Positions 10,492 through 19,488 of a stretch of 64,000 nucleotides of DNA are shown in pieces (positions within the stretch are counted from its first letter, which is position 1; every line of letters starts with the position of its first letter). The position numbers and the translations under genes are program-made. Source of the stretch: Candidatus Helarchaeota archaeon (GTDB lineage: Archaea; Asgardarchaeota; Lokiarchaeia; Helarchaeales; RDOG01). The notes under the pieces are model-generated. The model was not told the origin of the DNA. It made no database searches and saw only the letters and a program-made list of their open reading frames with translations. The stretch spans positions 62,001 to 126,000 of the forward strand of contig JAHPZH010000007.1 of the NCBI GenBank assembly GCA_019058315.1, in the 5' to 3' direction.

Positions 10492-10644
10492 TTATTTAAT
10501 AATTTGCCTATGGGCACAACCTCTAGCTGTACATTGATTTTTTGATTGAATTGATTTACAACATTCATCACATATAATTTTCATACTCTTGAACTCACAA
10601 AGATGTATATGCTTTTTATTTTTTTCACAAATAATACAAATCAT
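10492..10644 (-). CDS. Small Cys-rich zinc-ribbon-like protein, 50 residues
   Basis: ATG 10644 to TAA 10492 on the minus strand, with AAGGAA about 12 nt upstream of the start. The 50-residue product begins MICIICEKNKKHIHLCEF and contains eight Cys and three His, arranged CxxC, C, CxxCC, C, C. This pattern fits one or two zinc sites. It is convergent with the upstream helical operon. Cys density and ordered spacing argue for a real gene in a genome this AT-rich. Function unknown. Confidence 0.6.
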   Translation of the reverse strand: MICIICEKNKKHIHLCEFKSMKIICDECCKSIQSKNQCTARGCAHRQIIK

Positions 10645-10970
10645 TCCCAAAATTATTTCCTTCTTTTATAATGTTTGATTTTAATGATTCATACATTTAA
10701 AACACGGTATATTAGGATTTTATAAATAAATTCTTATAATTAAGATTAAAGATTAATTGGTTTTTGTACCAGTTGAAATTAAATTAAAATTAAATATTTT
10801 TGAATATTCCATTTAATTATTGGATATTTTAAGCATATTTATTTCATTCAATAAACCCCTACTATAACTCTTAAATCAATGACAATTAATTTTATATCTT
10901 TTTTCTTTTTTATTAATGTGAATTAAGAAATTAGAATAAACTAATTTTTATTATATAAATGGTGTAAAAT
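10645..10970. other. AT-rich intergenic region, divergent promoters
   Basis: 326 nt of very AT-rich DNA between the divergent small zinc-ribbon gene and the chelatase gene. It presumably holds both promoters. I see no ORF, repeat or structured RNA in it. Confidence 0.4.
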
Positions 10971-13226
10971 TTGGAAAGAATGGTGTTTCCCTTCACAGCA
11001 ATGGTTGGACAAGAGAAAATGAGGCTAGCTTTGATATTAAATGTCATTAATCCACTTATTGGGGGAGTTCTGATTCGAGGGGAACGTGGTACTGGCAAAA
11101 GCACTGCTATCCGTGCCTTAGCTCAATTATTACCGGATATTGAGATAGTAAAAGGCTGTTGTTTTAATTGTGATCCATATGATACTGATCATTTATGTGT
11201 TGAATGTGCAGATAAATATGGGAATAATGCATTAATTACCGAAAAAAAGAAGCAAACTGTAGTAGAAATTCCATTAAGCGCAACAGAGGATAAAGTTGTA
11301 GGTTCTCTTGATATTGAACGTGCAATAAAAGACGGTATAAAAGCCTTAGAACCCGGAATACTGGCTAATGCAAATCGTAATATTCTTTATGTTGATGAAA
11401 TAAATTTATTAAGTGATCATATTATTGATGATCTTCTAGATTGCGCAGCTATGGGTGTCAATCTTATCGAAAGAGAAGGAATCTCGGTTAGTCACCCTTC
11501 AAAGTTTGTTTTAGTCGGATCTATGAATCCCGAGGAAGGAGAACTGAGACCTCAAATTCTAGACCGTCTTGGATTATCTGTAGATGTCGAATCTATAAAG
11601 GATTTTGACCTTAGATTACAAATCTTAGAAAGGGTAGAAGATTTTGATAAAAACCCTCAAAGATTTATCGATTTGTATAAGAAAAGTGATTTCGAATTAC
11701 AAGAAAAAATAGTAAAAGCAATGGGGATCATGGAACAGGGTGTTTTAATTCCAGATTATTTAATGCAGACAATTGTCACTATATGCATTGATCTGCGAGT
11801 TCCAACACATCGTGGAGAAATTACTATAGCGAGATGTGCCAAAGCATTAGCGGCATTTGACGGACGAAGTGAAGTTAATGAAGCTGATGTTTTAACTGCC
11901 GCACAATTAACTCTTCATCATCGCTTAGCTGATATGGGAGCAACTCAGGAAGAAATCGAGAAAAAAATTAATGAGAGTTTTAAAAAAGCATTATCACAAG
12001 CTAAAGAAGATGAACAAAAAAAAATAGATGAAATGGGGCAGGATAAAAAAAAAAGCCCAGTAGATGAAGAAACAGCGCAAGAAAAAAAAATTCCTCAAAC
12101 AGGTATGTCTGAACAATTAAAAACTGAGTATGGAAAATTAGATCAACAGCAAATGGACAATCCTGATGAACAAGAATTTAAAAACATCGACGATCAAAAA
12201 CAAAATTATGAATTTGGTCAAGATGGCAGACCATTTAAAAAAGAAAAACTAAATCCAAAGCAAAATATTAAGGATAATTTAAATACTTTTAAAAAATTCC
12301 CAGAAGTCGCGAAAGTATTTAATTTTGATAAAAAAAGAGTTAATGAACCAAATAAAATGCCATTAATGGGGAAGCGATTTAAGAAAAAGGGACCGATAAA
12401 TAAAGGAAAATATATTACTTTTAAACTACCTAGAGAAAAAACTAGAAGTATTGCACTTGATGCTACTATAAGAGCCGCCGCTCCTTATCAAAAAAGACGA
12501 AAAAATAGAGGGCTAGCAGTAAATCTCGAAATGCAAGATATTCGAGAAAGGATATTTGAATATCAAGCACCACTTTCGATTGTATTTGTTCTGGATGCCT
12601 CTGGTTCAATGTTTAGAATGTTAAAGCAAATGAAAGATGTAATTATGAACCTTCATGAAGATGCATATAAACATAGGGACCGTGTGGGATTAGTTACCTT
12701 TCAAGGATATGATGCTATAGTCATACAACAACCAACGGTTAATTTAGACCTTGTTATTAATCGATTATCCTACGTTCAATCAGATTCATGGACTCCGCTT
12801 GCAAGTGGCCTTCAAATGGGCGCAGAAGTATTGAAGCATGAAAAACAAAGGAATAAAGAAATTATCCCAGTGCTTGTAGTACTAACTGATGGTGGGGCAA
12901 ACGTTCCTATTAGTTCTATCCCACCACCACCGTTTCATAATTTTCAATATTATCAAATGCTGGAGGAAGAGATTCAGCAAATTTCCTTAGTATTGAAAAA
13001 AGAAAATATACACACCATAGTACTTTGGCCAGAAAATGCATCGATGAGAGGCCCTAGACACAAAAGGATTGCTTTGTCAATAGCGAAATATTCTGAAGGT
13101 GTATTTTATCAAATCAAAGCAGGTGCAAAATTAGGCCAAATATTTTCTAGAGATACTTTTAGACCTCAAAGATTAGGAATGGTTTCGAAGAATAAAAATT
13201 ATATCCGTACGTATTTTAATAGTTAA
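10971..13226 (+). CDS. Mg/Co-chelatase-type ChlI-ChlD fusion (AAA+ ATPase plus VWA domain)
   Basis: Starts at TTG 10971 preceded by GGTG. The N-terminal AAA+ module has Walker A GERGTGKS (residues 37-44) and Walker B ILYVDEINLL (about 138-147). Between them is the Cys-rich insertion typical of this family (C63, C64, C67, C76, C79). A Lys/Gln/Glu-rich linker spans about residues 330-480. The C-terminal von Willebrand A domain has the MIDAS motif DASGS near residue 541, TPLASG near 607 and LTDGG near 640. Such proteins energise insertion of Mg or Co into tetrapyrroles together with a large ChlH/CobN subunit, which is not in this window. A MoxR/VWA-like chaperone role is the alternative. The gene ends 1 nt from the convergent deoxyhypusine synthase gene. 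Confidence 0.88.
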   Translation: MERMVFPFTAMVGQEKMRLALILNVINPLIGGVLIRGERGTGKSTAIRALAQLLPDIEIVKGCCFNCDPYDTDHLCVECADKYGNNALITEKKKQTVVEIPLSATEDKVVGSLDIERAIKDGIKALEPGILANANRNILYVDEINLLSDHIIDDLLDCAAMGVNLIEREGISVSHPSKFVLVGSMNPEEGELRPQILDRLGLSVDVESIKDFDLRLQILERVEDFDKNPQRFIDLYKKSDFELQEKIVKAMGIMEQGVLIPDYLMQTIVTICIDLRVPTHRGEITIARCAKALAAFDGRSEVNEADVLTAAQLTLHHRLADMGATQEEIEKKINESFKKALSQAKEDEQKKIDEMGQDKKKSPVDEETAQEKKIPQTGMSEQLKTEYGKLDQQQMDNPDEQEFKNIDDQKQNYEFGQDGRPFKKEKLNPKQNIKDNLNTFKKFPEVAKVFNFDKKRVNEPNKMPLMGKRFKKKGPINKGKYITFKLPREKTRSIALDATIRAAAPYQKRRKNRGLAVNLEMQDIRERIFEYQAPLSIVFVLDASGSMFRMLKQMKDVIMNLHEDAYKHRDRVGLVTFQGYDAIVIQQPTVNLDLVINRLSYVQSDSWTPLASGLQMGAEVLKHEKQRNKEIIPVLVVLTDGGANVPISSIPPPPFHNFQYYQMLEEEIQQISLVLKKENIHTIVLWPENASMRGPRHKRIALSIAKYSEGVFYQIKAGAKLGQIFSRDTFRPQRLGMVSKNKNYIRTYFNS

Positions 13227-13227
13227 T

Positions 13228-14193
13228 TTAACCATATTTCGTGAACTTCTTTCTTTTTCTTTTAAAATCTTTTAATCTTGTTTCAACTGAAGCAAGGATT
13301 ATTGGTAATGCAATAGTAGCATCACAAATCACATCAACTACATACTCACTCTCGGGATTCACTTTTTTCCAAGATTTAGCTTCTTGCAGGCTTGCTCCAG
13401 ACACACCACCTGGTTCTGGACGATCTGTTGTAATTTGAATTGCATAATCCAATCCTTGAGAAGTCACTTGCATAGTTAATGCTATAAAATGCTTAGGTAC
13501 GCTACCTCCTATTATTAATGCACCCCGTTTCTTAGAATCATAAGCTATATCCATCATGATTCTCTGATCATCAAAAATATCGATTAATAGATTATGTGTC
13601 TGGCTAAACATCCAAATTTGAAATCCTAAAATCGAATCTAACAGTCCAGGGCAAAAAATTGGAATTCCTTTTTTAGCAGCTGAAGTGATAATAGAATCTT
13701 TATTTAACTTTAAACCTAATTCATGTAAAAACTCATTCGCACTGATTTTTTCCGTCTTAATTTCGTTCAAAATTGATTGAATATTATCTTCGAAGTTCTC
13801 ATAGGCTTCATTTGGTAATAAAACATTATATATTCGATTCAAATTCTTTTCAGCAAGAATCTTATCATCAACATGAGCTGATCCATGAATATGTTGAAAG
13901 CCATAAGCTTCGATAATATCATGAGTCAATGTGGCTCCTGTGCAAATTAAAACATCTATATAATCTAATTCTATTAAATCTATGATTACTTGTCTCATTC
14001 CACCTGGAACCATCGCACCTGCGACTCCTAGAAAAATTGTACAGTCATTATCTTTAATCATCTCACAAGAAATATCAACAGATTTAGCTAAATTTCTCGC
14101 TCCAAAACCAGCACCATAGCGCATTTGTTGAATAAGTTCATCAACTTTCATATCAGGCTTTACTTTTACATGTGATATTTTTTTAAATTCCAA
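13228..14193 (-). CDS. Deoxyhypusine synthase
   Basis: The 321-residue product matches the deoxyhypusine synthase family. It has the NAD-binding pattern GVAGAMVPGGMRQVI, GSAHVDD, GLLDSILGFQ, GGSVPKHFI and the C-terminal signature SGASLQEAKSWKKV. In that signature Lys276/277 occupies the position of the catalytic lysine that takes the butylamine group from spermidine. The enzyme makes the first hypusine precursor on aIF5A, as in eukaryotes and most archaea. The family usually has SWGK, so the SWKK form is slightly atypical but keeps the lysine. The tail is strongly basic. The aIF5A gene and a hydroxylase are not in the window. Confidence 0.93.
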   Translation of the reverse strand: MEFKKISHVKVKPDMKVDELIQQMRYGAGFGARNLAKSVDISCEMIKDNDCTIFLGVAGAMVPGGMRQVIIDLIELDYIDVLICTGATLTHDIIEAYGFQHIHGSAHVDDKILAEKNLNRIYNVLLPNEAYENFEDNIQSILNEIKTEKISANEFLHELGLKLNKDSIITSAAKKGIPIFCPGLLDSILGFQIWMFSQTHNLLIDIFDDQRIMMDIAYDSKKRGALIIGGSVPKHFIALTMQVTSQGLDYAIQITTDRPEPGGVSGASLQEAKSWKKVNPESEYVVDVICDATIALPIILASVETRLKDFKRKRKKFTKYG

Positions 14194-14382
14194 ATTCTTT
14201 CATCTCAGATTTTGAAAATGATAATCGTATAATTATAAATTGTATTAAAATAAATTAATCTAAAACGTTATGTTAATAAGATAGGGTGCCTTTTTTACTT
14301 ATACAATATATTTTGAATCATTAAAATATGAAATTATTCCATTTCTATAAAAGAATAGGATAAAAAAAACAGGTTTGATACG

Positions 14383-14892
14383 ATGACAGCAGTAAAAAAT
14401 GTTTATACAGTTATAAAAATAATAGCCTTAATCTATGGTCTAAGTGTTTCTGGTCTCTCCTTTATGATTGGCTATGATGCTTCTCAATTAAGCTTTCCCC
14501 CTTCAACTATTCCTCATCCTCAATTGTTGGAGAATTCTACACAATACTACCTTAGAGGTACTCCAGAACAAATATATTTGATGTCAAATAATGGAATCCT
14601 TTACAAATTTATCGTACCTACTCTAATTATTATTCATAATGGCTCGTTTGGAAAAGATATGCAAATTCTCGTTCCCGAGATATACAATTTGACTATAGGA
14701 CCTATAATATTACCACCAAAATCCTCTATGTTTTTCACAGTTCATCCACCAGCAAATATATCAAATCCATTATTTCAGTTTATTGTTATGCCCCAAGTAT
14801 GGCTAGGCGGTATTAAAATAATGGAATTCCAAATAAATACGTTCACATTTCCAACATTTGAAATATATAGACAAAATCAATCCCTCTATTAA
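14383..14892 (+). CDS. Membrane-anchored extracytoplasmic protein, 169 residues
   Basis: One N-terminal hydrophobic helix (residues 10-30, IKIIALIYGLSVSGLSFMIG) is followed by a beta-rich domain with several N-glycosylation sequons (NST, NGS, NLT, NIS). It is probably anchored with the domain outside. No family recognised. It is followed 28 nt later by a four-helix membrane protein on the same strand, and the two may form a membrane complex. Confidence 0.7.
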   Translation: MTAVKNVYTVIKIIALIYGLSVSGLSFMIGYDASQLSFPPSTIPHPQLLENSTQYYLRGTPEQIYLMSNNGILYKFIVPTLIIIHNGSFGKDMQILVPEIYNLTIGPIILPPKSSMFFTVHPPANISNPLFQFIVMPQVWLGGIKIMEFQINTFTFPTFEIYRQNQSLY

Positions 14893-14920
14893 TGTAAGAT
14901 TTATATAAATGTGAGTTAAA

Positions 14921-15415
14921 ATGAAAGCAAAAACAGTGATAAAAGCAATTTTTTATGGCTTGATATATTTTTTCATTTCTGGATTAGTGCCATTGATATC
15001 ACAAGCTGTAACCCAACTATTTGGTGCTGCATTAGACTTTGAACCTAGAACAGTAAATTGGTTGCTCATGGTAGGGATTTTTATTGGGATTTTTGTCTTT
15101 TGTGAAAAATTGCTAGAAGAAAATCATCCAACTGGATCGGGAGTTTTCGGTATTGCACGTTACGTAACAGGTTTAATCGATGTAACCTTATATTATAATT
15201 TATTACTCCATGTTGGCTTTGTTGTTCCTACAATTTTTCCTAATATGGGCTTTGAATTTCCCGATATTGTTTTTACTCTTAATTTAGTGTTTAACAACGT
15301 GTTCTTTGCGCTTTATCTTGTAACTTTGGGATTACTAATTTATGGTGGTTATATAATTAACTTTTTCCGCTATATCTATCAAATGGCTGCAGGTTTCAGA
15401 TTAACAGAAGAATAA
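14921..15415 (+). CDS. Four-helix integral membrane protein, 164 residues
   Basis: ATG 14921, preceded by GTGAG. There are four hydrophobic segments: about residues 8-30, 44-62, 80-105 and 115-150. A charged loop (CEKLLEENHPTGSG) lies between helices 2 and 3. No family recognised. It is likely co-transcribed with the preceding membrane-anchored protein and convergent with the PfkB kinase gene. Confidence 0.7.
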   Translation: MKAKTVIKAIFYGLIYFFISGLVPLISQAVTQLFGAALDFEPRTVNWLLMVGIFIGIFVFCEKLLEENHPTGSGVFGIARYVTGLIDVTLYYNLLLHVGFVVPTIFPNMGFEFPDIVFTLNLVFNNVFFALYLVTLGLLIYGGYIINFFRYIYQMAAGFRLTEE

Positions 15416-15427
15416 GAGCTCTTAAAT

Positions 15428-16429
15428 TCAAATTTTTTTTTCTTTTGTCTTATTAATTATGATCTTACCCTCTTTATTAATTATTTCATCTACTTTATGA
15501 CGCTTCACTCCGTTTGTTGTTCCTATAGCATTTATACATGCGGCACTAGCTGCTTGACTTCTCATTAGAATTTCTTTTAGTTGATTACAATACAGATTTT
15601 TAATTTCTGAAGTAATAATATTTTTCACCGCTTCTCTTGAAAATTCGTATATAATATTTGCACAAAATGCATCCCCCGCACCGGTAGGGTCTATAATTTG
15701 AATTTTAAATGGAGGTTGAGATATTATTTTATTTTTAAAAAAGGCTATAACACCTTTCTCTCCAAGGGTGATAATTGGAAGTTTAACACCTTTATCTGCT
15801 ATTTTTTTGATTGAATTTTCTAAATTGTCCATTTCTAGAATTCTTTTAAGTTCATAATCATTACAATGAAATATATCTATATATTTCAAAGCAGGAATTA
15901 TAAAATTCCAATTTCTTTTGTAGGGAGCAACAATATCGAGAAAAATTAACCAATTATGCTTCTTTGCTTCTGCACAAATTTCTTCTAATTCATCATCAAA
16001 TTTTCCCAATAAGCCGGCTCCACCTATGTAAAAAATGAATGGTTTTTCAGTTCTGATGAATTTTTTAACAAAATTCACGTCTAAGAATAGATTTGCACCT
16101 GGCTCTGCGTGATATCGTCTATCTTGATTTTCCAAAATAATAATAATATCTTTTGAGGTTCTAGTGTTTATTTTTTGTAAATTAATATTTTTTAAATAGA
16201 ATCTTAAAGTTTTTTCTATAAATTCACCAAAAAAATCATTTCCAACAGGTCCAATCACTATAATTTCATCATTTGACAATCCTAATTTTACTAAATTAAT
16301 TGAAACATTAGCCGCATGCCCACCAATATGCAAATCTGATTCACAATATATTAATTCACCCGGATCTGCAATTTTATTCAAACTATGAACAATAATATCT
16401 GCAACCATTATTCCAGAAATTAATATCAT
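15428..16429 (-). CDS. PfkB/ribokinase-family sugar (or nucleoside) kinase
   Basis: The 333-residue product has both PfkB signatures: GGHAANVSINLVKLG near the N-terminus and DPTGAGDAFCANII near residue 243, which contains the catalytic Asp and anion hole. The GEKGVIAFF segment is also typical. The family phosphorylates sugars, nucleosides or fructose-phosphates; the substrate cannot be told here. The C-terminal region has an extra helical insert (about residues 262-285). The gene stands alone and is convergent with the membrane-protein pair. Confidence 0.85.
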   Translation of the reverse strand: MILISGIMVADIIVHSLNKIADPGELIYCESDLHIGGHAANVSINLVKLGLSNDEIIVIGPVGNDFFGEFIEKTLRFYLKNINLQKINTRTSKDIIIILENQDRRYHAEPGANLFLDVNFVKKFIRTEKPFIFYIGGAGLLGKFDDELEEICAEAKKHNWLIFLDIVAPYKRNWNFIIPALKYIDIFHCNDYELKRILEMDNLENSIKKIADKGVKLPIITLGEKGVIAFFKNKIISQPPFKIQIIDPTGAGDAFCANIIYEFSREAVKNIITSEIKNLYCNQLKEILMRSQAASAACINAIGTTNGVKRHKVDEIINKEGKIIINKTKEKKI

Positions 16430-16589
16430 GATAATTTTTCCCCGTTACTTTCAAGTTTCTTTAATTTTTCTTGAAAATTGCTCAAAACTATTATAATTTC
16501 AAATAATTTTAATTCCTAATTAATACATAATAAAAAAATAGTGGAATATTCAAATTAATATCATTAGTAAAACAAGGAGTAAAATTATT

Positions 16590-17234
16590 TTGCCTTATTT
16601 AACAGATGAAGAGGGTAAATTTCTCCATAAACTTGCAAGAAAAACTGTTGAGGAATGTGTAAAAACAGGAAAACCTATAAAAATAGCAATCCCAGAAGAT
16701 ACTCCTAAAAAATTGTTAGAAAAGGCTGGAATTTTTGTTACATTAAACACAAAAAGAGGGGTTGTAGAGAAACAATTACGAGGGTGTATAGGTCGAGTTC
16801 TACCTAATGTTTCTTTAGCACAAGCCACAATTGATTCCGCTATTGACTCAGCTTTACATGATCCAAGATTTTCTACTGTTAAACCCAATGAATTAGAAAA
16901 TATTGTAGTAGAAATTTCGGTATTAACTCCTCCTGAATTAATTAAAGTTGACAACGTAAAAAACTATCCTAAAATGATTAAAGTCGGTAGGGATGGATTA
17001 ATAATTGAAAAAGGTTGGAATAGGGGACTTTTACTACCTCAAGTGCCAATAGAGCAAGATCCACCTTGGGATGAAGAACAATTTCTCGGTTGGACTTGTT
17101 GGAAAGCAAATCTTACTATGGATCAATGGCTCGATTCAAAAACGAAAATATTTAAATTTCAAGCGGAGATTTTTGAAGAAGAAGAACCTAATGGTAAGAT
17201 AAAAAGAAAAGATATTAGTGAAGAAACTAAATAA
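16590..17234 (+). CDS. AMMECR1 family protein
   Basis: TTG start at 16590 with AAGGAG 12 nt upstream. The 214-residue product carries the family signature LRGCIGR and the segments DSALHDPRFSTV and PQVPIEQDPPWDEEQFL, typical of AMMECR1. This small alpha/beta family is found throughout archaea and eukaryotes. Its biochemical role is poorly defined; it is often encoded near MEMO and radical SAM genes, neither of which is adjacent here. Full length for the family, with a short acidic/basic tail. Confidence 0.9.
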   Translation: MPYLTDEEGKFLHKLARKTVEECVKTGKPIKIAIPEDTPKKLLEKAGIFVTLNTKRGVVEKQLRGCIGRVLPNVSLAQATIDSAIDSALHDPRFSTVKPNELENIVVEISVLTPPELIKVDNVKNYPKMIKVGRDGLIIEKGWNRGLLLPQVPIEQDPPWDEEQFLGWTCWKANLTMDQWLDSKTKIFKFQAEIFEEEEPNGKIKRKDISEETK

Positions 17235-17387
17235 AAAAGTAGATTATTAAAAAACATTAAAATTTTTTGCTTATTTTAAAAAAAAATTCGAATTTCACTA
17301 AAATTTATATCTAAAAATACAAATACAAAATTAAATTCAATAAAAATTAGTGTTTATTAAACTCAAAATATTGGTGAGGGCAAAAAT

Positions 17388-18479
17388 TTGAAAACTCGAA
17401 TAACGGAAATGTTCGACATTAAATACCCGATATTATCTGCTGGTATGGGACCATTTTCAACCACCAAGCTTGCTACTGCCGTAACTAATGCGGGTGGTCT
17501 TGGCTTACTCAGTCAGTGGGGAAGCGGTTTGAAAATCGATCCTGATACTTTGGAATATATTGATGACCCAAAAAGAGCAAAAACATTTATGTCTTGGGAA
17601 AAATTAGAGATGGATATTAATTATATAATGGAACATAGTAAGGGTCCATTTGGATGTAATATTAGAGTCGCAAGAGTTCAAGTAGATTATCCTAAATGTC
17701 TAGAAACTATCATAAAGATGCGTAATGAAAATCCTGAAGTTAAGGAACGCCTTAAGATTGTTGTGACTAGTGCAGGAAACCCCGCACCACCAGACAAACA
17801 ATTAAAAAAAGGCGCTCCCGATCTTAAACATTTTCATGTTTCCCCTTCTCTTAGATTGGTCCATAATACATTCAAAGCAGGATGTGATGGTGTTGTAGCT
17901 GTTGGTTATGAAGGGGGCGGGCACCAATCTTATGAAAAAGTCCATACGTTAGTATTAATACCTGAAGTTCGAAAACACTATCCCGATAAAGCTATTATTG
18001 CAGGTGGCGGATTTTATGATGGATCAGGATTGGCTGCAGCATTTTCCATGGGCGCAGATGGAATACAAATGGGATCTCGCTTAATAGCAACAAAAGATTG
18101 CGAATTTCACCCAAATTATAAACAGATGGTAGTAGATGGTAAGGACGAAAGTACACAAGTCTGTCAAGGTGCATTCGGTCCTATAAGGCTTCATAAAAAC
18201 AAATATACTGAGAGTCATGATCAAATATTGAGTAAAGAAGAGAAAATGAAGCAAGAGAAAGAAGAAGGATTATTGGACCCAAAAAAGTTAATGGAAAGAC
18301 AAGCAAGAAAAGAAGCAAAAGCTTATGCTTTAGTATATATGGGTGATATAGAACATGGCGCCGTTCTCTTGGGTCAATCAATTGGCGGTGTCGATGATAT
18401 TCCTACGGTAAAAGAATTATTGGATCGAATGGTTTCCGATGCAGAAAAACGAATAAAAGAAGTTACTAAAATGTTTTAA
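17388..18479 (+). CDS. NAD(P)H-dependent flavin oxidoreductase / nitronate monooxygenase-like
   Basis: TTG start at 17388; the SD GGTGAGGG lies about 10 nt upstream. The 363-residue TIM-barrel protein has family landmarks: YPILSAGMGPFS at the N-terminus, GCDGVVAVGYEGGGHQ (phosphate/FMN and substrate region) and AIIAGGGFYDGSGLAAAFSMGADGIQMGS (FMN phosphate loop). Enzymes of this family oxidise nitronates or act as enoyl-ACP reductases (FabK); archaeal members are mostly uncharacterised. A Lys-rich helical insertion (about residues 285-305) lies before the C-terminus. Confidence 0.87.
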   Translation: MKTRITEMFDIKYPILSAGMGPFSTTKLATAVTNAGGLGLLSQWGSGLKIDPDTLEYIDDPKRAKTFMSWEKLEMDINYIMEHSKGPFGCNIRVARVQVDYPKCLETIIKMRNENPEVKERLKIVVTSAGNPAPPDKQLKKGAPDLKHFHVSPSLRLVHNTFKAGCDGVVAVGYEGGGHQSYEKVHTLVLIPEVRKHYPDKAIIAGGGFYDGSGLAAAFSMGADGIQMGSRLIATKDCEFHPNYKQMVVDGKDESTQVCQGAFGPIRLHKNKYTESHDQILSKEEKMKQEKEEGLLDPKKLMERQARKEAKAYALVYMGDIEHGAVLLGQSIGGVDDIPTVKELLDRMVSDAEKRIKEVTKMF

Positions 18480-18503
18480 ACTTTTTTTTATTTTTTTAAT
18501 TTT

Positions 18504-19130
18504 CTACATTCCCCATGAAGAAACCTGTTTTGCGAATTGATATGACATTTTAACATGTTTATTTCCATTTTTTACAGCATCCATATGCCCTGGACATAAA
18601 ACTTCTATATCTAATTTAAGCAACTTTTCTATACTGTTAATTAATGCGTGGATATCTCCACCAATATCTGTTCTGCCTATATTTCCATGACTAAAGATTG
18701 TGTCTCCAGAAAATAAAATTTTATTTTTCTCATCATATAAACAAATACCTCCTCTACTATGTCCTGGAGTAAAAATTACTTGAAGTTTTAAATCTTCATT
18801 GACTTTTAATACATCTCCTTCAGTTAAAATCAATAATTTGTCCTTTAAATATCCATATCGTTTCGCCAATTTTTCATGAACACAAACTACTGCATTAAAT
18901 TCCTTTTGAAAAATATCCACATTAGAACTATGGTCTGGATGATTATGAGTAAGTACAATTTTCTCAATCTTTATATCATAAGATTTTAGATGTTTTATAA
19001 TATCTTCAGCATAATTGCTACTATGACCTGTATCAATGAGAATTTTTTTCCCATAGATGTAAATATTTGAGTTGAAAGTTTGACTCGCTATATAATATAC
19101 GTCTGGGGTTATGTATGAAAATTTAAACAC
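18504..19130 (-). CDS. Metallo-beta-lactamase-fold hydrolase, glyoxalase II-like
   Basis: GTG start at 19130 (MFKFSYITPDVYYIAS). The zinc ligands are all visible: THNHPDH, the PGHSRGG histidine, FSGDTIF aspartate and the C-terminal PGH. At 208 residues the length fits single-domain glyoxalase II-like or hydroxyacyl-thioesterase proteins. The substrate is unknown. The start sits in AGAGGTGTTTAAA, so the upstream signal is ambiguous. Confidence 0.87.
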   Translation of the reverse strand: MFKFSYITPDVYYIASQTFNSNIYIYGKKILIDTGHSSNYAEDIIKHLKSYDIKIEKIVLTHNHPDHSSNVDIFQKEFNAVVCVHEKLAKRYGYLKDKLLILTEGDVLKVNEDLKLQVIFTPGHSRGGICLYDEKNKILFSGDTIFSHGNIGRTDIGGDIHALINSIEKLLKLDIEVLCPGHMDAVKNGNKHVKMSYQFAKQVSSWGM

Positions 19131-19340
19131 CTCTAAATTGCCATTTATTTTTTTTCCAAATCTGATAAAAGTTAAAGCAAATTTAATTCAATATATAATG
19201 TTTTTTAAAAAATATTACTAACTTTTTCCTTTTTTTCTACTTTTAATGATTTTGTTTACATTTTTTTTCAAATAGTAATTTCAAATTATGTCATGGTTCT
19301 ACCGTAATGTTTTTATTTAATTATATTGTATTTTTGTTAA

Positions 19341-19345
19341 GGTGA
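19341..19345 (+). promoter_or_regulatory. Shine-Dalgarno GGTGA before leader ORF
   Basis: GGTGA placed 6 nt before the GTG at 19352. It is the same SD form that precedes several real genes in the window. It supports translation of the short leader upstream of the leuA-type gene. Confidence 0.4.
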
Positions 19346-19351
19346 AAAATA

Positions 19352-19390
19352 GTGTGGGATTGCGTTCTCTGTCCCGGTTCGACAAAATAA
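19352..19390 (+). CDS. Candidate 12-residue leader peptide upstream of leuA-type gene
   Basis: GTG 19352 to TAA 19388-19390 would encode MWDCVLCPGSTK. It has its own GGTGA SD at 6 nt. Its codons are unusually G+C-rich for this genome and it contains two Cys, one Trp and one Leu. Its second half forms the 5' arm of the hairpin at 19369-19431, so a translating ribosome would open that hairpin. This is the geometry of leader-peptide attenuation, though the codons do not point clearly to one amino acid. Could be chance. Confidence 0.3.
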   Translation: MWDCVLCPGSTK

Positions 19391-19431
19391 AACAAGAAGA
19401 CTACTTTTTATAACCCAAGAGTACGGGATAG
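19369..19431 (+). promoter_or_regulatory. Hairpin in the leuA leader, candidate cis-regulatory RNA
   Basis: CTGTCCCG (19369-19376) pairs with CGGGATAG (19424-19431) as 8 bp with one G-U, enclosing 47 nt. It is a G+C island in very AT-rich DNA, 58 nt before the TTG start. I do not recognise a known riboswitch class. Confidence 0.35.
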
Positions 19432-19488
19432 AAGCAAAAACACCGAAAATATCTATATTTTTAAACAATTTAAAAGAGATGATTAGTT

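Noticed and set aside
19350..19440. tRNA-like GGTTCGA sequence
   Set aside because: The motif is not flanked by a 5-bp T-stem and no acceptor partner exists; the hairpin arms pair differently.
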